DNA of 64,000 nt from Pseudorhodoferax sp. Leaf267 (GCF_001422405.1 NZ_LMMV01000001.1:683275-747274), one strand, 5' to 3'. Shown: positions 1 through 11,340, counted from the first letter of the stretch. The notes: generated from the letters alone by a model not told the origin. Translations and numbers: made by a program.

Positions 1-971
1 AAGACGTGACCGGCGCTGGCGCCAGCTTCCCGGCACCGCTGTATTCCAAGTGGGCTGCCGACTACAACAAGGCCACCGGCACCAAGATCAACTACCAGTC
101 CGTGGGCTCCGGCGCCGGCCTGAAGCAGATCGAGGCCAAGACCGTGGACTTCGGCGCCTCCGACGCACCCCTGAAGGACGAAGACCTGGCCGCCAAGGGC
201 CTGATGCAGTTCCCCACCGTGATCGGTGGCGTGATCCCCGTGGTCAACATCGCCGGCATCAAGCCCGGCGAACTGAAGCTGAACGGCCAGGTGCTGGGCG
301 ACATCTACCTGGGCAAGATCACCAAGTGGAACGACCCCGCCATCGTGGCACTGAATGCCGGCGTGAAGCTGCCCGATGCGGCCATCGCCCCGGTGCGCCG
401 CGCCGACGGCTCGGGCACCAGCTTCCTGTTCACGAACTACCTGTCCAAGGTCAACGCCGAGTGGAAGAGCAAGGTCGGCGAAGGCACGGCCGTGAACTGG
501 CCCACCGGCGCGGGTGGCAAGGGCAATGAAGGCGTGGCTGCGTTCGTGGGCCGCCTGCCGAACTCCATCGGCTACGTGGAGTACGCCTACGTCAAGCAGA
601 ACAAGATGAACTACGCGCTGCTGCAGAACGCATCGGGCAAGTTCCCCCAGCCCGATGACGACGCGTTCAAGGCCGCCGCCGCCAACGCCCAGTGGGACAA
701 GAGCTTCTACCAGATCCTCACCAACCAGAACGGCGACGGCGCCTGGCCCATCACGGGCGCGACCTTCATCATCATGCACAAGAAGCAGGACAAGCCGGCC
801 GTCGCGGCCTCGGCGCTGAAGTTCTTCGCCTGGGCCTACAAGGACGGCGACAAGACCTCCAGCGACCTGGACTACGTGCCCATGCCGGCAGCGGTCAAGA
901 CCACGATCCAGAAGTCGTGGGAGCAGGTCGTCGACGCCTCCGGCAAGCCGGTCGCGCTGGCCGCCAACTGA
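1..971 (+). CDS. pstS: Phosphate ABC transporter substrate-binding protein PstS (5' partial)
   Basis: Periplasmic phosphate-binding subunit of the high-affinity Pst importer. The window opens inside the gene at about the mature N-terminus ([13 protein letters not shown]), so essentially only the signal peptide is missing. The loops that coordinate phosphate in this family are visible: ASFPAPLY near residue 6, SVGSGAGL near 32-39 and RADGSGTSF at 132-140. It is first in a co-directional pstS-pstC-pstA-pstB-phoU-phoB-phoR run. Any Pho box would lie upstream, outside the window. Identification is secure. Confidence 0.97.
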   Translation, partial: DVTGAGASFPAPLYSKWAADYNKATGTKINYQSVGSGAGLKQIEAKTVDFGASDAPLKDEDLAAKGLMQFPTVIGGVIPVVNIAGIKPGELKLNGQVLGDIYLGKITKWNDPAIVALNAGVKLPDAAIAPVRRADGSGTSFLFTNYLSKVNAEWKSKVGEGTAVNWPTGAGGKGNEGVAAFVGRLPNSIGYVEYAYVKQNKMNYALLQNASGKFPQPDDDAFKAAAANAQWDKSFYQILTNQNGDGAWPITGATFIIMHKKQDKPAVAASALKFFAWAYKDGDKTSSDLDYVPMPAAVKTTIQKSWEQVVDASGKPVALAAN

Positions 972-1007
972 TCGCCGGCCGACCCGTCCAACAGCCGAGC
1001 CACCGCC

Positions 1008-2048
1008 GTGTCTTCTACACTTCCAGCGAACGGCGCCCCTTTCGACATGTCCGGCAAGGGTGCTGGCAAAGGGGGCGAACGCGCGATGACAACACCTCCC
1101 CCCAAGAAGGCCCGCAGCGGCCCCATGGTGGACCGCCTGTTCGGGTGGGCTGCCAAGGGCGCGGCATGGCTCACATTGCTGCTGCTGATCGGCATCCTCG
1201 CGTCGCTGGTGCAGGGCGCGTGGCCGGCGATCTCCAAGTACGGCCTGAGCTTCCTGACCAGTACCACCTGGGACCCGGTGCAGGAAGAGTACGGCGGCCT
1301 GGTCATGATCTACGGCACGCTGGCCACGTCCATCATTGCGCTGGTGATCGCCGTGCCGGTGAGCTTCGGCATCGCGCTGTTCCTGACCGAGCTGTCGCCG
1401 GCCTGGCTCAAGCGCCCGCTGGGCACGGCCATCGAGCTGCTGGCGGCGGTGCCGTCCATCGTCTACGGCATGTGGGGCCTCTTGGTGTTCGGCCCCATCC
1501 TGGCCACCTATGTGCAGCAACCGCTGCAAAGCCTTTTCAACGGCGTGCCCTACCTGGGCGCGCTGGTCTCCGGCCCGCCGGTGGGCATCGGCATCCTGTC
1601 GGCCGGCATCATCCTGGCGATCATGATCATCCCGTTCATCGCCTCGGTGATGCGCGACGTGTTCGAAGTGACGCCGCCGCTGCTCAAGGAATCGGCCTAC
1701 GGCCTGGGCGCCACGACCTGGGAAGTGATGTCCCGCGTGGTGCTGCCCTACACCAAGGCCGGCGTGGTCGGCGGCATCATGCTCGGCCTGGGCCGCGCTT
1801 TGGGCGAGACCATGGCCGTGACCTTCGTGATCGGCAACATGAACCAGCTCGACTCGCTGAGCCTGTTCCAGGCTGCCAACTCCATCACCTCGGCCCTGGC
1901 GAATGAATTCGCCGAAGCCGGCGCCGGCCTGCACCAGGCGGCACTGATGTACCTGGGCCTGGTGCTGTTCTTCATCACTTTCGTGGTGCTGTCGTGCTCC
2001 AAGCTGCTGCTGGCCCAGCTGCGCAAGAGCGAGGGAGCGAAATCATGA
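1008..2048 (+). CDS. pstC: Phosphate ABC transporter permease PstC
   Basis: Inner-membrane permease of the Pst importer; it pairs with PstA to form the phosphate channel. It is 346 residues from the GTG at 1008, with a hydrophobic TM1 after a polar N-terminal tail ([16 protein letters not shown]) and further TM segments. The EAA-type loop that contacts PstB is around [14 protein letters not shown]. The start is uncertain: GTG 1008 has no SD, while the in-frame ATG at 1086 follows a G-rich stretch (AAAGGGGGCG) and would give 320 residues. Its stop codon overlaps the pstA start (ATGA), which implies translational coupling. Confidence 0.95.
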   Translation: MSSTLPANGAPFDMSGKGAGKGGERAMTTPPPKKARSGPMVDRLFGWAAKGAAWLTLLLLIGILASLVQGAWPAISKYGLSFLTSTTWDPVQEEYGGLVMIYGTLATSIIALVIAVPVSFGIALFLTELSPAWLKRPLGTAIELLAAVPSIVYGMWGLLVFGPILATYVQQPLQSLFNGVPYLGALVSGPPVGIGILSAGIILAIMIIPFIASVMRDVFEVTPPLLKESAYGLGATTWEVMSRVVLPYTKAGVVGGIMLGLGRALGETMAVTFVIGNMNQLDSLSLFQAANSITSALANEFAEAGAGLHQAALMYLGLVLFFITFVVLSCSKLLLAQLRKSEGAKS

Positions 2049-2932
2049 GCACCACCGCAGAAAACCTGGTCCGCAAGGCAGAGTACGACAAGGGCCGTGC
2101 CGCTAAGTACGCCAGCCGCAAGCGCGTGAACCAAGTCGCGCTGGCCCTGTCGCTCGCGGCCATGGCCTTCGGCGTGTTCTGGCTGGTGTGGATCCTGTGG
2201 GAAACCATCCGCCTGGGCGTCGGTGGCCTGGCGCTCGCCACGTTCACCGAGATGACGCCGCCGCCCAACGAGGTCGGTGGCATCGCCAACGCGTTGTACG
2301 GCTCGTTCCTGATGGTGCTGGTGGCGACCTTCATCGGCACGCCCATCGGCATCATGGCCGGGATCTACCTGGCAGAGTACGAGCCCAAGGGCTGGCTGGC
2401 CTCGGTCACGCGTTTCGTGAACGACATCCTGCTGTCGGCCCCGTCCATCGTGATCGGCCTGTTCGTCTATGCCGTGGTGGTGACGCAGATGCGTGCCTTC
2501 TCGGGCATCGCGGGCTCCATCGCGCTGGCGCTGATCGTGATCCCGGTCGTGATCCGCACCACCGAGAACATGCTGCAACTGGTGCCGCCCGGCTTGCGCG
2601 AAGCCGCCTACGCCCTGGGCACGCCCAAGTGGAAGGTGATCATGAGCATCACGCTGCGGGCCGCACGTGCCGGTGTCGTGACCGGCGTGCTGCTGGCCGT
2701 GGCCCGTATCGCCGGCGAGACCGCGCCGCTGCTGTTCACGGCGCTGAACAACCAGTTCTGGACCTCCAGCATGGGCGAGCCCATGGCCAGCCTGCCGGTC
2801 ACCATCTTCAAGTTCGCCATGAGCCCCTACGAGAACTGGCAGCAACTGGCCTGGGCCGGCGTGTTCCTGATCACCGTGGCGGTCCTCGGCCTGAACATCC
2901 TGGCGCGCGTGCTGACACGCAGCAAGAACTAA
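2045..2932 (+). CDS. pstA: Phosphate ABC transporter permease PstA
   Basis: Second membrane subunit of the phosphate importer, 295 residues. The ATG at 2045 overlaps the pstC stop by 4 nt and has GAGGGAGCG just upstream, so it is preferred over an upstream in-frame codon. The N-terminus is cytoplasmic and basic, followed by TM1 ([19 protein letters not shown]) and more hydrophobic segments. The EAA loop ([16 protein letters not shown]) that docks on PstB is clear. The next gene, pstB, begins 26 bp downstream. Confidence 0.96.
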   Translation: MSTTAENLVRKAEYDKGRAAKYASRKRVNQVALALSLAAMAFGVFWLVWILWETIRLGVGGLALATFTEMTPPPNEVGGIANALYGSFLMVLVATFIGTPIGIMAGIYLAEYEPKGWLASVTRFVNDILLSAPSIVIGLFVYAVVVTQMRAFSGIAGSIALALIVIPVVIRTTENMLQLVPPGLREAAYALGTPKWKVIMSITLRAARAGVVTGVLLAVARIAGETAPLLFTALNNQFWTSSMGEPMASLPVTIFKFAMSPYENWQQLAWAGVFLITVAVLGLNILARVLTRSKN

Positions 2933-2958
2933 CCGCAACGCAGAGCGAGAGCATCACC

Positions 2959-3738
2959 ATGCCAACCACTGTCACCGCGCCCGAGCGCGCCAAGATCTCC
3001 GTCAAGGACCTGAACTTCTACTACGGCAAGTTCCACGCCCTGAAGGGCATCAACCTGGAAATCCCGGAGAAGAAGGTCACCGCCTTTATCGGCCCGTCGG
3101 GCTGCGGCAAGTCCACGCTGCTGCGCACCTTCAACCGCATGTTCGAGCTGTACCCCGAGCAGCGCGCCGAAGGCCAGATCGTGCTGGACGGCGAGAACCT
3201 GCTGACGTCCAAGCAGGACGTGGCCCTGGTGCGCGCCAAGGTCGGCATGGTCTTCCAGAAGCCCACGCCGTTCCCGATGTCGATCTACGACAACATCGCC
3301 TTCGGCGTGAAGCTGTTCGAGAACCTCAACGCGACCGACATGGACGAGCGTGTGGAATGGGCGCTGCGCAAGGCCGCGCTATGGACCGAGGTGAAGGACA
3401 AGCTGCAGCAGAGCGGCTCCGGCCTCTCGGGCGGCCAGCAGCAACGCCTGTGCATCGCGCGCGGCATCGCGATCAAGCCCGAAGTGCTGCTGCTGGACGA
3501 GCCCTGCTCGGCGCTGGACCCGATCTCCACCTCGAAGATCGAGGAACTGATCACCGAGCTGAAGACCGAATACACGGTGGTGATCGTGACCCACAACATG
3601 CAGCAGGCGGCCCGCTGCAGCGACTACACGGCCTACATGTACCTGGGCGACCTGATGGAGTTCGGCGCCACCGAGGAGCTGTTCTTCAAGCCCAAGCGCA
3701 AGGAGACCGAGGACTACATCACCGGCCGCTTCGGCTAA
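2959..3738 (+). CDS. pstB: Phosphate ABC transporter ATP-binding protein PstB
   Basis: ATPase that powers phosphate import through PstCA, 259 residues, the usual family length. Walker A is GPSGCGKST (45-53); the Q-loop, ABC signature (LSGGQQQR), Walker B ([14 protein letters not shown]) and H-loop (VTHNMQQA) are all intact. The ATG at 2959 was chosen because it begins just before the first nucleotide-binding strand and sits 26 bp after the pstA stop; a much longer in-frame extension upstream only overlaps pstA. phoU follows after 16 bp. Confidence 0.97.
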   Translation: MPTTVTAPERAKISVKDLNFYYGKFHALKGINLEIPEKKVTAFIGPSGCGKSTLLRTFNRMFELYPEQRAEGQIVLDGENLLTSKQDVALVRAKVGMVFQKPTPFPMSIYDNIAFGVKLFENLNATDMDERVEWALRKAALWTEVKDKLQQSGSGLSGGQQQRLCIARGIAIKPEVLLLDEPCSALDPISTSKIEELITELKTEYTVVIVTHNMQQAARCSDYTAYMYLGDLMEFGATEELFFKPKRKETEDYITGRFG

Positions 3739-3754
3739 GGCACAGGAGAAACCC

Positions 3755-4452
3755 ATGGCGGACAAACATCTTTCCACGCAGTTCGACACCGAGCTCAATG
3801 CCGTCTCCAGCCGCGTGATGGAGCTCGGCGGGCTGGTCGAATCGCAGATCCGCAAGGCGATCTACGCGCTGTCGCAGTTCAGCAGCGAAGTGGCCGACGA
3901 AGTGGAGGCCACCGAGGCGCGCGTGAACGCGATGGAGGTCGAGATCGACCGCGACCTGGCCTCCATCATCGGCCGGCGCCAGCCCACGGCGCGCGACCTG
4001 CGCCTGCTGCTGGCGATCTCCAAGACCACGGCCAACCTGGAGCGCGTGGGAGACGAGTCGGCCAAGATCGCGCGCATGGTCAAGTCCATCGTCGAGAGCG
4101 GCTCGGCCCGCTCGCTGCCCACGCTGGACCTGCGCGTGTCGGCCGACCTGGCCTCGGGCCTGTTGCGCAAGGCGCTGGATGCGTTCGCGCGGCTGGACAC
4201 GGCCGCGGCGGTCAGCATCCTGAAGGAAGACGACCAGATCGACCGTGAGTTCGACGGCTTCGTGCGCAAACTCATCACCTACATGATGGAAGACCCGCGC
4301 ACGATCTCCGCGAGCCTGGACCTGCTGTTCCTGGCCAAGGCCATCGAGCGCATCGGCGACCACGCCAAGAACATCGCCGAGTTCATCATCTACATCGTCA
4401 AGGGAGCCGACGTGCGCCATGCCAGCATGGAGCAGGTCGAGTCGGCAGTCCT

Positions 4453-4456
<4 letters not shown>
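3755..4456 (+). CDS. phoU: Phosphate signalling protein PhoU
   Basis: Cytoplasmic helical-bundle protein that links Pst transport status to the PhoR-PhoB system and restrains phosphate uptake. It has 233 residues with two tandem PhoU repeats. Acidic E/DxxxD-type metal-binding helices are visible in each half (VGDESAKIARM near 95; IGDHAKNIAEF near 205). A strong SD (AGGAGAAACCC) precedes ATG 3755. The 3' end overlaps phoB by 4 nt, so phosphate uptake and regulation are coupled in one operon. Confidence 0.96.
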
Positions 4457-5202
<746 letters not shown>

Positions 5203-5250
5203 CGGCCAGGCCGGGCGGCCTGTCGTCCGGTTGCAAAGAGAATCGGCGGG

Positions 5251-6588
5251 ATGTGGCTGCGTTTTTCTAGTTTCTTTCTGTTCCTGCTGGGCGGCGCCGG
5301 GGCCGGATGGTTCGTGGCACGCTGGCCGGGCACGAGCGCCGGGCTGCTGCTGGCCGCACTGGCCTGGTGGCTCCTCGACGTGCTGCGCGCGATGCGCGTC
5401 CTGCGCTGGCTGCGTGACGGGCAGACCGGCGAGCCGCCACGCATGCGCGGGATGTGGGGTGAGTTCTCGGATCGGCTGCGCCGCCAGCAACGCCACCACA
5501 GCCAGCGCGTGCAGGACAGCGACCGCCGGCTCGCGCAGTTCCTGCAGGCCATCCAGGCGTCGTCCAACGGCGTGGTGCTGCTCGATGCCGAGGGGCGCAT
5601 CGAGTGGTGCAACCAGATGGCAGCCATGCATTTCGGCTTCGACGAGGAGCGCGACCGGCGCCAGCTGATCGGCAACCTGGTGCGCGACCCCGAGTTCACG
5701 GCCTGCTATGCGCAGGGCGGCGCGGCCACGTTGACGGGGCGCGGCGACAGCGCGGGCCGTCCCATGCGGCTGGCCGTGCGGCTGCACGAATACGGCGAGG
5801 GCAAGCGGCTGATGCTGTCCAACGACGTCACGGCGCTGGAGCAGGCCGAGGCCATGCGGCGCGATTTCGTGGCCAACGTGTCGCACGAGATCCGCACGCC
5901 GCTGACGGTGCTGACCGGCTTCGTCGAGACTTTGCAGTCGCTGCCGCTGGAGGAGGCGGAGCGCGCGCGCTACCTGGAACTGATGTCACAGCAGGCCGCG
6001 CGCATGCAGTCGCTGGTGCACGACCTGCTGACGCTGTCGCGCATCGAGGGCAGCCCGCCGCCGCGCAAGGACGAGTGGACTTCGGCGCAGGAGCTGGCGG
6101 CGCTGTGCGCGCAAGAGGCCGGTGCGTTGTCGTCCTTGCTGACGGCTGGGCAGGGCGCGGCGCATCAGCTGCGTTTCGACCCCGCGCCCGACATGGCGGT
6201 GGCCGGTTCGCGCAGCGAGCTGCAAAGTGCGATGTCCAACCTGGTCAGCAACGCCGTGCGCTACACGCCGGCGGGCGGCAGCATCCACGTGGCCTGGCAG
6301 GGCCTGCCGGACGGCCAGCTGGAGTTCTCCGTCACCGACACCGGGCCGGGCGTCGCGCCCGAGCACCTGCCGCGGCTGACCGAGCGCTTCTACCGCGTGG
6401 ACCGCAGCCGCTCGCGCGAGACGGGTGGCACGGGCCTGGGCCTGGCCATCGTCAAGCACGTGGTGCAGCGCCACGCGGCCGAGCTGCGCGTGCAGTCCAC
6501 GCTGGGCCGCGGCTCGCGCTTCGCGATCGTGTTTCCGAAGCAGCGCCTGCGGCGCACCAGCAGCGAGCCCGCGCCGGCCCTTCAATGA
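5251..6588 (+). CDS. phoR: Phosphate regulon sensor histidine kinase PhoR
   Basis: Membrane-bound kinase/phosphatase partner of PhoB, 445 residues. Two N-terminal hydrophobic segments (about 5-22 and 30-47) form the short PhoR-type hairpin. Then come a PAS domain (about 95-190), the HisKA H-box (VANVSHEIRTPLTVL, H212) and a HATPase_c domain with N-box (NLVSNAVRYTP), DTGPGV and GTGLGL motifs. There is no large periplasmic sensor domain, as expected for PhoR, which senses through PstSCAB-PhoU. The 3' end overlaps the convergent MATE gene by 7 bp. Confidence 0.96.
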   Translation: MWLRFSSFFLFLLGGAGAGWFVARWPGTSAGLLLAALAWWLLDVLRAMRVLRWLRDGQTGEPPRMRGMWGEFSDRLRRQQRHHSQRVQDSDRRLAQFLQAIQASSNGVVLLDAEGRIEWCNQMAAMHFGFDEERDRRQLIGNLVRDPEFTACYAQGGAATLTGRGDSAGRPMRLAVRLHEYGEGKRLMLSNDVTALEQAEAMRRDFVANVSHEIRTPLTVLTGFVETLQSLPLEEAERARYLELMSQQAARMQSLVHDLLTLSRIEGSPPPRKDEWTSAQELAALCAQEAGALSSLLTAGQGAAHQLRFDPAPDMAVAGSRSELQSAMSNLVSNAVRYTPAGGSIHVAWQGLPDGQLEFSVTDTGPGVAPEHLPRLTERFYRVDRSRSRETGGTGLGLAIVKHVVQRHAAELRVQSTLGRGSRFAIVFPKQRLRRTSSEPAPALQ

Positions 6589-7928
6589 GGCAGCGAGCGC
6601 CGCACCGTGCGGCGCAGCAGGGCCAGGAAGATCAGGGCCACCAGGGCCAGCGCCCCGGCACCGGCCATCCAGAACGCCGCCGGTGACTGCAGGGCCGGCC
6701 AAGGGCCGACGCCGCGGTAGGCCAACGCTTGCCCGCCGGCCAGGCCCAGCCCCCACAGCAGCAGGCCGTAGACCACAAGCGGCGCCAGCGTGACGCGGTA
6801 GCAGCGCAGCACGAAGACGCACATGGCCTGCACGGTGTCGGCCAGGTGGTACAGCGCGACCCAGCCCAGCAGCGCAGCCGCGGTCGCGGCCACGGCGGCG
6901 CTGCCGGCGTACAGCGCGGCGATGGGCTCGCGCAACAGGGCGAGCGTGCCGGCCAGCACGACCGCAGCGCTGCAGGCCAGCCGCAGGCCCGTGCGCAGGC
7001 TGGCGCTGGCGCGTGCCGGATCGCCCTGGCCCAGCCACCAGCTCACGCGCGCACTGGTCGCCAGGCCCAGCGACAGCGGCGACATGTAGAGCACCGCCGC
7101 CAGGTTGGATGCGATCTGGTGGCCGGCCGAGGCGACCGTCCCCATGCGTGCGATCAGCAGCGCCATCAGCGTGAACGAGGTCACCTCGACCATCACCGCC
7201 AGGCCGCCCGGCACGCCCAGGCGCAGGAACTCGGAGATGCGGCGCCAGTCCGGGCGCTCGATGCGTTGCCAGATCGCGAAGTCGCGGTACAGCGGCTGGG
7301 TGTGCAGCGTCCACAGCGCCACGCCCAGCATGGCGTAGTTGACGACCAGCGTGGCCCAGGCGCAGCCGACCGCGCCACCTGCGGGCAGGCCCGCGCCGCC
7401 GAAGGCGAACCACAGCGACAAGGGCACCTTGAGCGCCAGCCCGCCGATCTGCAGCCAGGTCACGAGCAGGGGGCGGGCCAGGCTCTGGTTCAGCGTGCTG
7501 TAGAGCCGGAACAGCAGGGCCGGCGGCAGCGAGAGCGCCAGCACGGCCAGGTAGCCTTGCACCTCGGCCTGCAAGGCCGGGGGCACCTCGGCCCAGCGCA
7601 GCAGCGGGCCGGGCGAGAGCAACGCCGCGCAGCCGAGCACGGCGCACAGCGCCACCAGGTACAGAGACTGGCGCACCGAGCGGCCGATCTCGCTCGCGCG
7701 GTCGGCGCCGCGCAGCTCGGCCCAGATCGGCAGCAAGGCTTGCAGCACGCCCATCAGGGCGACGAAGACGCTGATGTAGACTGCCGAGCCCACCGAGAGT
7801 GCCGCCAGCGCCGCGTCGGAATGGCGGCCTGCGACCAGGGTGTCCGTGACGCCGAAGGCCATCACGGCCAGCTGGCCCACGAGCACGGTGGCGGCGTGGC
7901 GGCCGATGACGGACAGGTCCGACGCCAT
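6582..7928 (-). CDS. MATE family efflux transporter
   Basis: Multidrug and toxin extrusion (NorM-type) cation-coupled exporter, 448 residues, close to the family norm, with about 12 hydrophobic segments. The N-terminal half contains the GVTDTLVAGRHSDAALAALS region that matches the MATE signature. It is convergent with phoR (7-bp overlap). Its ATG at 7928 shares a base with the stop of the upstream membrane protein, so the two minus-strand genes are co-transcribed. Substrate cannot be told from sequence. Confidence 0.9.
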   Translation of the reverse strand: MASDLSVIGRHAATVLVGQLAVMAFGVTDTLVAGRHSDAALAALSVGSAVYISVFVALMGVLQALLPIWAELRGADRASEIGRSVRQSLYLVALCAVLGCAALLSPGPLLRWAEVPPALQAEVQGYLAVLALSLPPALLFRLYSTLNQSLARPLLVTWLQIGGLALKVPLSLWFAFGGAGLPAGGAVGCAWATLVVNYAMLGVALWTLHTQPLYRDFAIWQRIERPDWRRISEFLRLGVPGGLAVMVEVTSFTLMALLIARMGTVASAGHQIASNLAAVLYMSPLSLGLATSARVSWWLGQGDPARASASLRTGLRLACSAAVVLAGTLALLREPIAALYAGSAAVAATAAALLGWVALYHLADTVQAMCVFVLRCYRVTLAPLVVYGLLLWGLGLAGGQALAYRGVGPWPALQSPAAFWMAGAGALALVALIFLALLRRTVRRSLPH

Positions 7929-9616
7929 CAGCGCCGGAACAGCAGCATGTCCTCGTCCTTGTCGGCGGGGCGGCGGACCGAGGCGACGAGCGTCCAGGGC
8001 CGTGTGCCGACCGTGTCGCGCATCGTGGAGATGGCGTCGGAGTGCACCAGCAGCCAGGGGCAGTCCGAGGGCTGGTCGCTGGCGTAACGCAGGTCCATCT
8101 GGCCGTGGAAGCGAAAGGCCGCGATCTGCGCGCGCGTGAAGCCGTGGATCTCAACGCAGCCCGGTGCGTCCATGTGGACCTGCACCAGCCGCACCAGCGG
8201 CGCGTAGCTGCGCGCGTAGTTCAGCGTGGGCAGGCCCAGCGTCATGAGCAGGAACCAGCACAGCGCCGTACCGCCGGCCGGCAGCACCAGGCTTTTCCAG
8301 ATGGCCGCGGGGTGGCGTCCGATGCGCCAGCGCACGAGCCAGACCCACACGCCGGTGGCCACCAGGGCCAGCAAAAAGGCCGGCAGCGAGAACACGGGCT
8401 CGAAACCGGGCGCCAGCTTGAACACGTTGGCCGCGGGCTTGGCCGGCACGCCGGTCTGCAGCGAGATCCAAATGACCCAGATCGTGATCGCGCAACTGCT
8501 GAAGAACAGCAGCGTGAACCAGTCGATCAGCGCGGCGGCGCTGCGCTCGAAGGTCGGCAGAGCGAAGGCCGCCAGGGCCGCCAGAGCAGGCAGGCCGAGC
8601 AGCAACGCGCGGTCGGACGGTGGTGCGACCAGGGCGCCGCCGAGGAGCACGAACAGGAACCACAGGGGCACGGCGAAGTGGCGCTCGGGCCGGCCCTGCG
8701 TGAGCTGATGGCGCCAGCGCCACAGCGTCCACAACGCCATGGGCCAGACGGGCCATGTGAACCACAGCAGCAAGCGGCCCAGGCTGCGCCAGGTGCTCCA
8801 CTGCGCGGCCGGCAGGGCCAGGCGCCAGCGCCACAGATCGAGCAACGTGGCCAGCGCCACCACGGCCAGCGTGATGACCAGCACCCACAGGGCATGGCGG
8901 CGCAAGCGGCCCGGCGCGGTCTCGTGGTCGAAGGGCAGCAGGCAGATCCCGGCCCCGCCCAAGCCCAGGAGCGTGGCCACGCTGGGCGCGCCCGACAGTG
9001 CCAGCCCGGCCAGGCCGGCGGACAGTGCCGCCAGCGCCTGGGTCTGCCGGAAGGGCAGGGCGGCCAGGCCGAAAAAGCTCAATGCGGCGAAACCGAGCTG
9101 GGCCAGCGCCGGCGACGTCTCATGCGACAGCTGGGCCAGGCCCAGGCAGGCCAGCAGGGCGAGCAGGCCTCCATCGGCCAGCGCACGTGCATAGTCGGTG
9201 GGCCGTGCCTCGCCGCCGAAGGCGAAGGCCACGGGCTGGGCACGCGGGGCGCGCGCCAGGTAGTACACGCCGTACCAGGTGGAGGCCAGCGCCACCCACA
9301 GCAGCACCATGGACGGCAGCCGCACGGCGAAGGCCGGGTCCACCCAGGCCGGCGCCAGCGCCAGGGCACCGGCGCCCAGCCAGTGCGGCAGCAGCACGCC
9401 CGCCTCGGGCTGGCCCATCAAGGTCGGGCTCAGCCAGGCACTGGTGCCTGCGGCCAGCTCCACCATGTAGCCGAAGGTCGTGACATCGGCGCCCTTGAGT
9501 GGGTCGCGCCCGACGAAACCGGCCAGCACGTAGGCCGCGCACAGCAGCAGCAAGGCCGTGCGCGGCAGGCGCCGCACGGCACTTTGGGCAACGATGGCGG
9601 GGCTGGTCTGGGTCAA
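7928..9616 (-). CDS. Polytopic membrane protein, ArnT/PMT glycosyltransferase-like
   Basis: 562 residues with about 12 predicted membrane spans. The first extracytoplasmic loop after TM1 contains FVGRDPLKGADVTTFGYM, resembling the loop of ArnT/GT39 lipid-sugar transferases where a catalytic acidic residue sits (here RDPLKGAD). A soluble C-terminal tail of about 80 residues (PGCVEIHGFTRAQIAAFRF onward) follows the last TM. It may transfer a lipid-linked sugar to an envelope acceptor, but donor and acceptor are unknown. Translationally coupled to the MATE gene downstream. Family assignment is tentative. Confidence 0.6.
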   Translation of the reverse strand: MTQTSPAIVAQSAVRRLPRTALLLLCAAYVLAGFVGRDPLKGADVTTFGYMVELAAGTSAWLSPTLMGQPEAGVLLPHWLGAGALALAPAWVDPAFAVRLPSMVLLWVALASTWYGVYYLARAPRAQPVAFAFGGEARPTDYARALADGGLLALLACLGLAQLSHETSPALAQLGFAALSFFGLAALPFRQTQALAALSAGLAGLALSGAPSVATLLGLGGAGICLLPFDHETAPGRLRRHALWVLVITLAVVALATLLDLWRWRLALPAAQWSTWRSLGRLLLWFTWPVWPMALWTLWRWRHQLTQGRPERHFAVPLWFLFVLLGGALVAPPSDRALLLGLPALAALAAFALPTFERSAAALIDWFTLLFFSSCAITIWVIWISLQTGVPAKPAANVFKLAPGFEPVFSLPAFLLALVATGVWVWLVRWRIGRHPAAIWKSLVLPAGGTALCWFLLMTLGLPTLNYARSYAPLVRLVQVHMDAPGCVEIHGFTRAQIAAFRFHGQMDLRYASDQPSDCPWLLVHSDAISTMRDTVGTRPWTLVASVRRPADKDEDMLLFRR

Positions 9617-9639
9617 GGCTGGCGGGAAAAGCGGGCAAC

Positions 9640-9672
9640 AAAAAAGGCAGCGCGGTTGAACCGGGCTGCCCT
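9640..9672 (-). terminator. Rho-independent terminator of rpmE2
   Basis: Read on the minus strand, a GGCAGC/GCTGCC stem with an inner GGTT/AACC pairing is followed directly by six T residues. It starts 28 bp after the rpmE2 stop codon and ends that transcript before the next minus-strand gene. Confidence 0.85.
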
Positions 9673-9700
9673 TTGCGCGGGTTGCGTGCGAGGCGGCTGC

Positions 9701-9958
9701 TTACTTGGCAGCGGTCTTGCCGAAACGGTTGCGGAAGCGTTCGACGCGGCCACCCATGTTGTCCACGGACTTCTGCGTGCCCGTGTAGAAAGGATGCGAC
9801 TCGCTGGAGGTATCGAGCTTGTACAGCGGCAGTTCGCGGCCGTCTTCGAGCTTGAGCGTTTCCTTGGTGCTCACGCACGAGCGGGTCACGAACTTGAAGT
9901 TGTTCGACAGGTCCAGGAACACCACTTCGCGGTAGTTCGGGTGGATGCCTTCTTTCAT
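9701..9958 (-). CDS. rpmE2: 50S ribosomal protein L31 type B (bL31B)
   Basis: Ribosomal protein of the large subunit, 85 residues. It is the type B (YkgM-like) form: the N-terminal [14 protein letters not shown] lacks the CxxC zinc ligands of type A, and the internal insertion ([21 protein letters not shown]) is typical of type B. In many bacteria this zinc-free paralog is expressed under zinc limitation. A good SD (AAGGA) precedes ATG 9958. A 21-bp perfect palindrome lies 41 bp upstream, and a strong terminator lies downstream. Confidence 0.97.
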   Translation of the reverse strand: MKEGIHPNYREVVFLDLSNNFKFVTRSCVSTKETLKLEDGRELPLYKLDTSSESHPFYTGTQKSVDNMGGRVERFRNRFGKTAAK

Positions 9959-9999
9959 GGGAATTCCTTGTGTTTCAGTTGCGGCAGCCGTCCTGTGCC

Positions 10000-10020
10000 T
10001 TGCATGAACCGTTCATGCAA
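10000..10020. promoter_or_regulatory. Perfect 10-1-10 palindrome upstream of rpmE2
   Basis: Arms TTGCATGAAC and GTTCATGCAA around a single C. It lies between the rho stop and the rpmE2 start, 41 bp before the rpmE2 ATG. No T-run follows on either strand, so it is not a classical terminator. An operator for rpmE2 (for example Zur-type control, known for zinc-free ribosomal paralogs) is possible, but the arms do not match the enterobacterial Zur consensus well. Confidence 0.5.
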
Positions 10021-10077
10021 TCCAAAGCCGGGATACTTGCCGCGAAAAGCCTGCGATTATGGCACAGGCCCCGGTAA

Positions 10078-11340
10078 TCAGCCGCCGCGGCGCATCATGT
10101 CGAAGAACTCGTTGTTGGTCTTCGTGGCGCGCATGTTCTTGAGCATCAGCTCCATGGACTCAATCTCGTCCATGTTGTACATGAACTGGCGCAGGATGCG
10201 GCTCTTCTGCAGGATCTCGGGCGCCAGCAACAGTTCCTCGCGGCGCGTGCCGCTGCGGTTGAGCTGCAGCGAGGGGAACACGCGCTTTTCGTACAGGCGG
10301 CGGTCCAGGTGGATTTCGCAGTTGCCCGTGCCCTTGAACTCTTCGAAGATCACTTCGTCCATGCGGCTGCCGGTGTCGACCAGCGCGGTGCCGATGATGG
10401 TCAGCGAGCCGCCTTCTTCCACGTTGCGCGCCGCGCCCAGGAAGCGCTTGGGGCGCTGCAGCGCGTTGGAATCGACACCGCCGGTCAACACCTTGCCCGA
10501 AGAGGGAACGACATTGTTGTAGGCGCGGGCCAGGCGCGTGATGGAGTCCAGCAGGATCACCACGTCCTTCTTGAGCTCGACCAGGCGCTTGGCGCGCTCG
10601 ATCACCATCTCGGCCACGTGCACGTGGCGCGCGGCGGGCTCGTCGAAGGTCGAGGCGATGACCTCGCCCTTCACCGAGCGCTGCATTTCGGTCACTTCTT
10701 CGGGCCGCTCGTCGACCAGCAGCACCATCATGTAGCTGTCGGGGTAGTTGGCCGCGATGGCGTGCGCGATGTGCTGCATCATCACCGTCTTGCCGCTCTT
10801 GGGCGGGGCGACCAGCAGGGCGCGCTGGCCCTTGCCGATGGGCGCGACGATGTCGATGATGCGGCCGGTGATGTTCTCTTCGCCCTTGATGTCGCGCTCG
10901 AGCTTCATCTGCTCCTTGGGGAACAGCGGGGTCAGGTTCTCGAACATGACCTTGTGCTTGTTCTCTTCGGGGCCCCCGCCGTTGACCTTGTCCAGCTTGT
11001 TCAGCGCGAAGTAGCGCTCGCCGTCCTTGGGCGTGCGGACCTCGCCTTCGATCATGTCGCCGGTGTGCAGGTTGAAGCGGCGCACCTGGCTGGGGCTGAT
11101 GTAGATGTCGTCGGTGCTGGCCGTGTAGCTCGTGTCGGGGCTGCGCAGGAAGCCGAAGCCGTCGGGCAGGATCTCCAGCACGCCGTCCGCAATGATCTGC
11201 TCACCGGCACGCGCGCGCTTCTTGATGATCGCGAACATCAGCTCCTGCTTGCGCATGCGCCCCGTGTTCTCGATTTCAAGCTCTTCGGCCTGGCGGAGGA
11301 CTTCGGACACGTGCAGTGCCTTGAGTTCGTTTAAGTGCAT
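10078..11340 (-). CDS. rho: Transcription termination factor Rho
   Basis: Hexameric RNA-dependent ATPase/helicase that ends transcription, 420 residues, the standard length. The N-terminal Rho-N helix bundle ([19 protein letters not shown]) and the cold-shock-like RNA-binding domain ([13 protein letters not shown]) are present. Walker A ([12 protein letters not shown]), Walker B ([16 protein letters not shown]) and the Q/R loops ([16 protein letters not shown]) follow. It lies downstream of trxA on the same strand, a common proteobacterial arrangement. Confidence 0.98.
   Translation of the reverse strand: MHLNELKALHVSEVLRQAEELEIENTGRMRKQELMFAIIKKRARAGEQIIADGVLEILPDGFGFLRSPDTSYTASTDDIYISPSQVRRFNLHTGDMIEGEVRTPKDGERYFALNKLDKVNGGGPEENKHKVMFENLTPLFPKEQMKLERDIKGEENITGRIIDIVAPIGKGQRALLVAPPKSGKTVMMQHIAHAIAANYPDSYMMVLLVDERPEEVTEMQRSVKGEVIASTFDEPAARHVHVAEMVIERAKRLVELKKDVVILLDSITRLARAYNNVVPSSGKVLTGGVDSNALQRPKRFLGAARNVEEGGSLTIIGTALVDTGSRMDEVIFEEFKGTGNCEIHLDRRLYEKRVFPSLQLNRSGTRREELLLAPEILQKSRILRQFMYNMDEIESMELMLKNMRATKTNNEFFDMMRRGG

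Noticed and set aside
10309-11334. Long plus-strand open frame antisense to rho
   Set aside because: rho is unmistakable on the minus strand. The antisense frame is a high-GC shadow rich in His/Asp/Val repeats with no domain.
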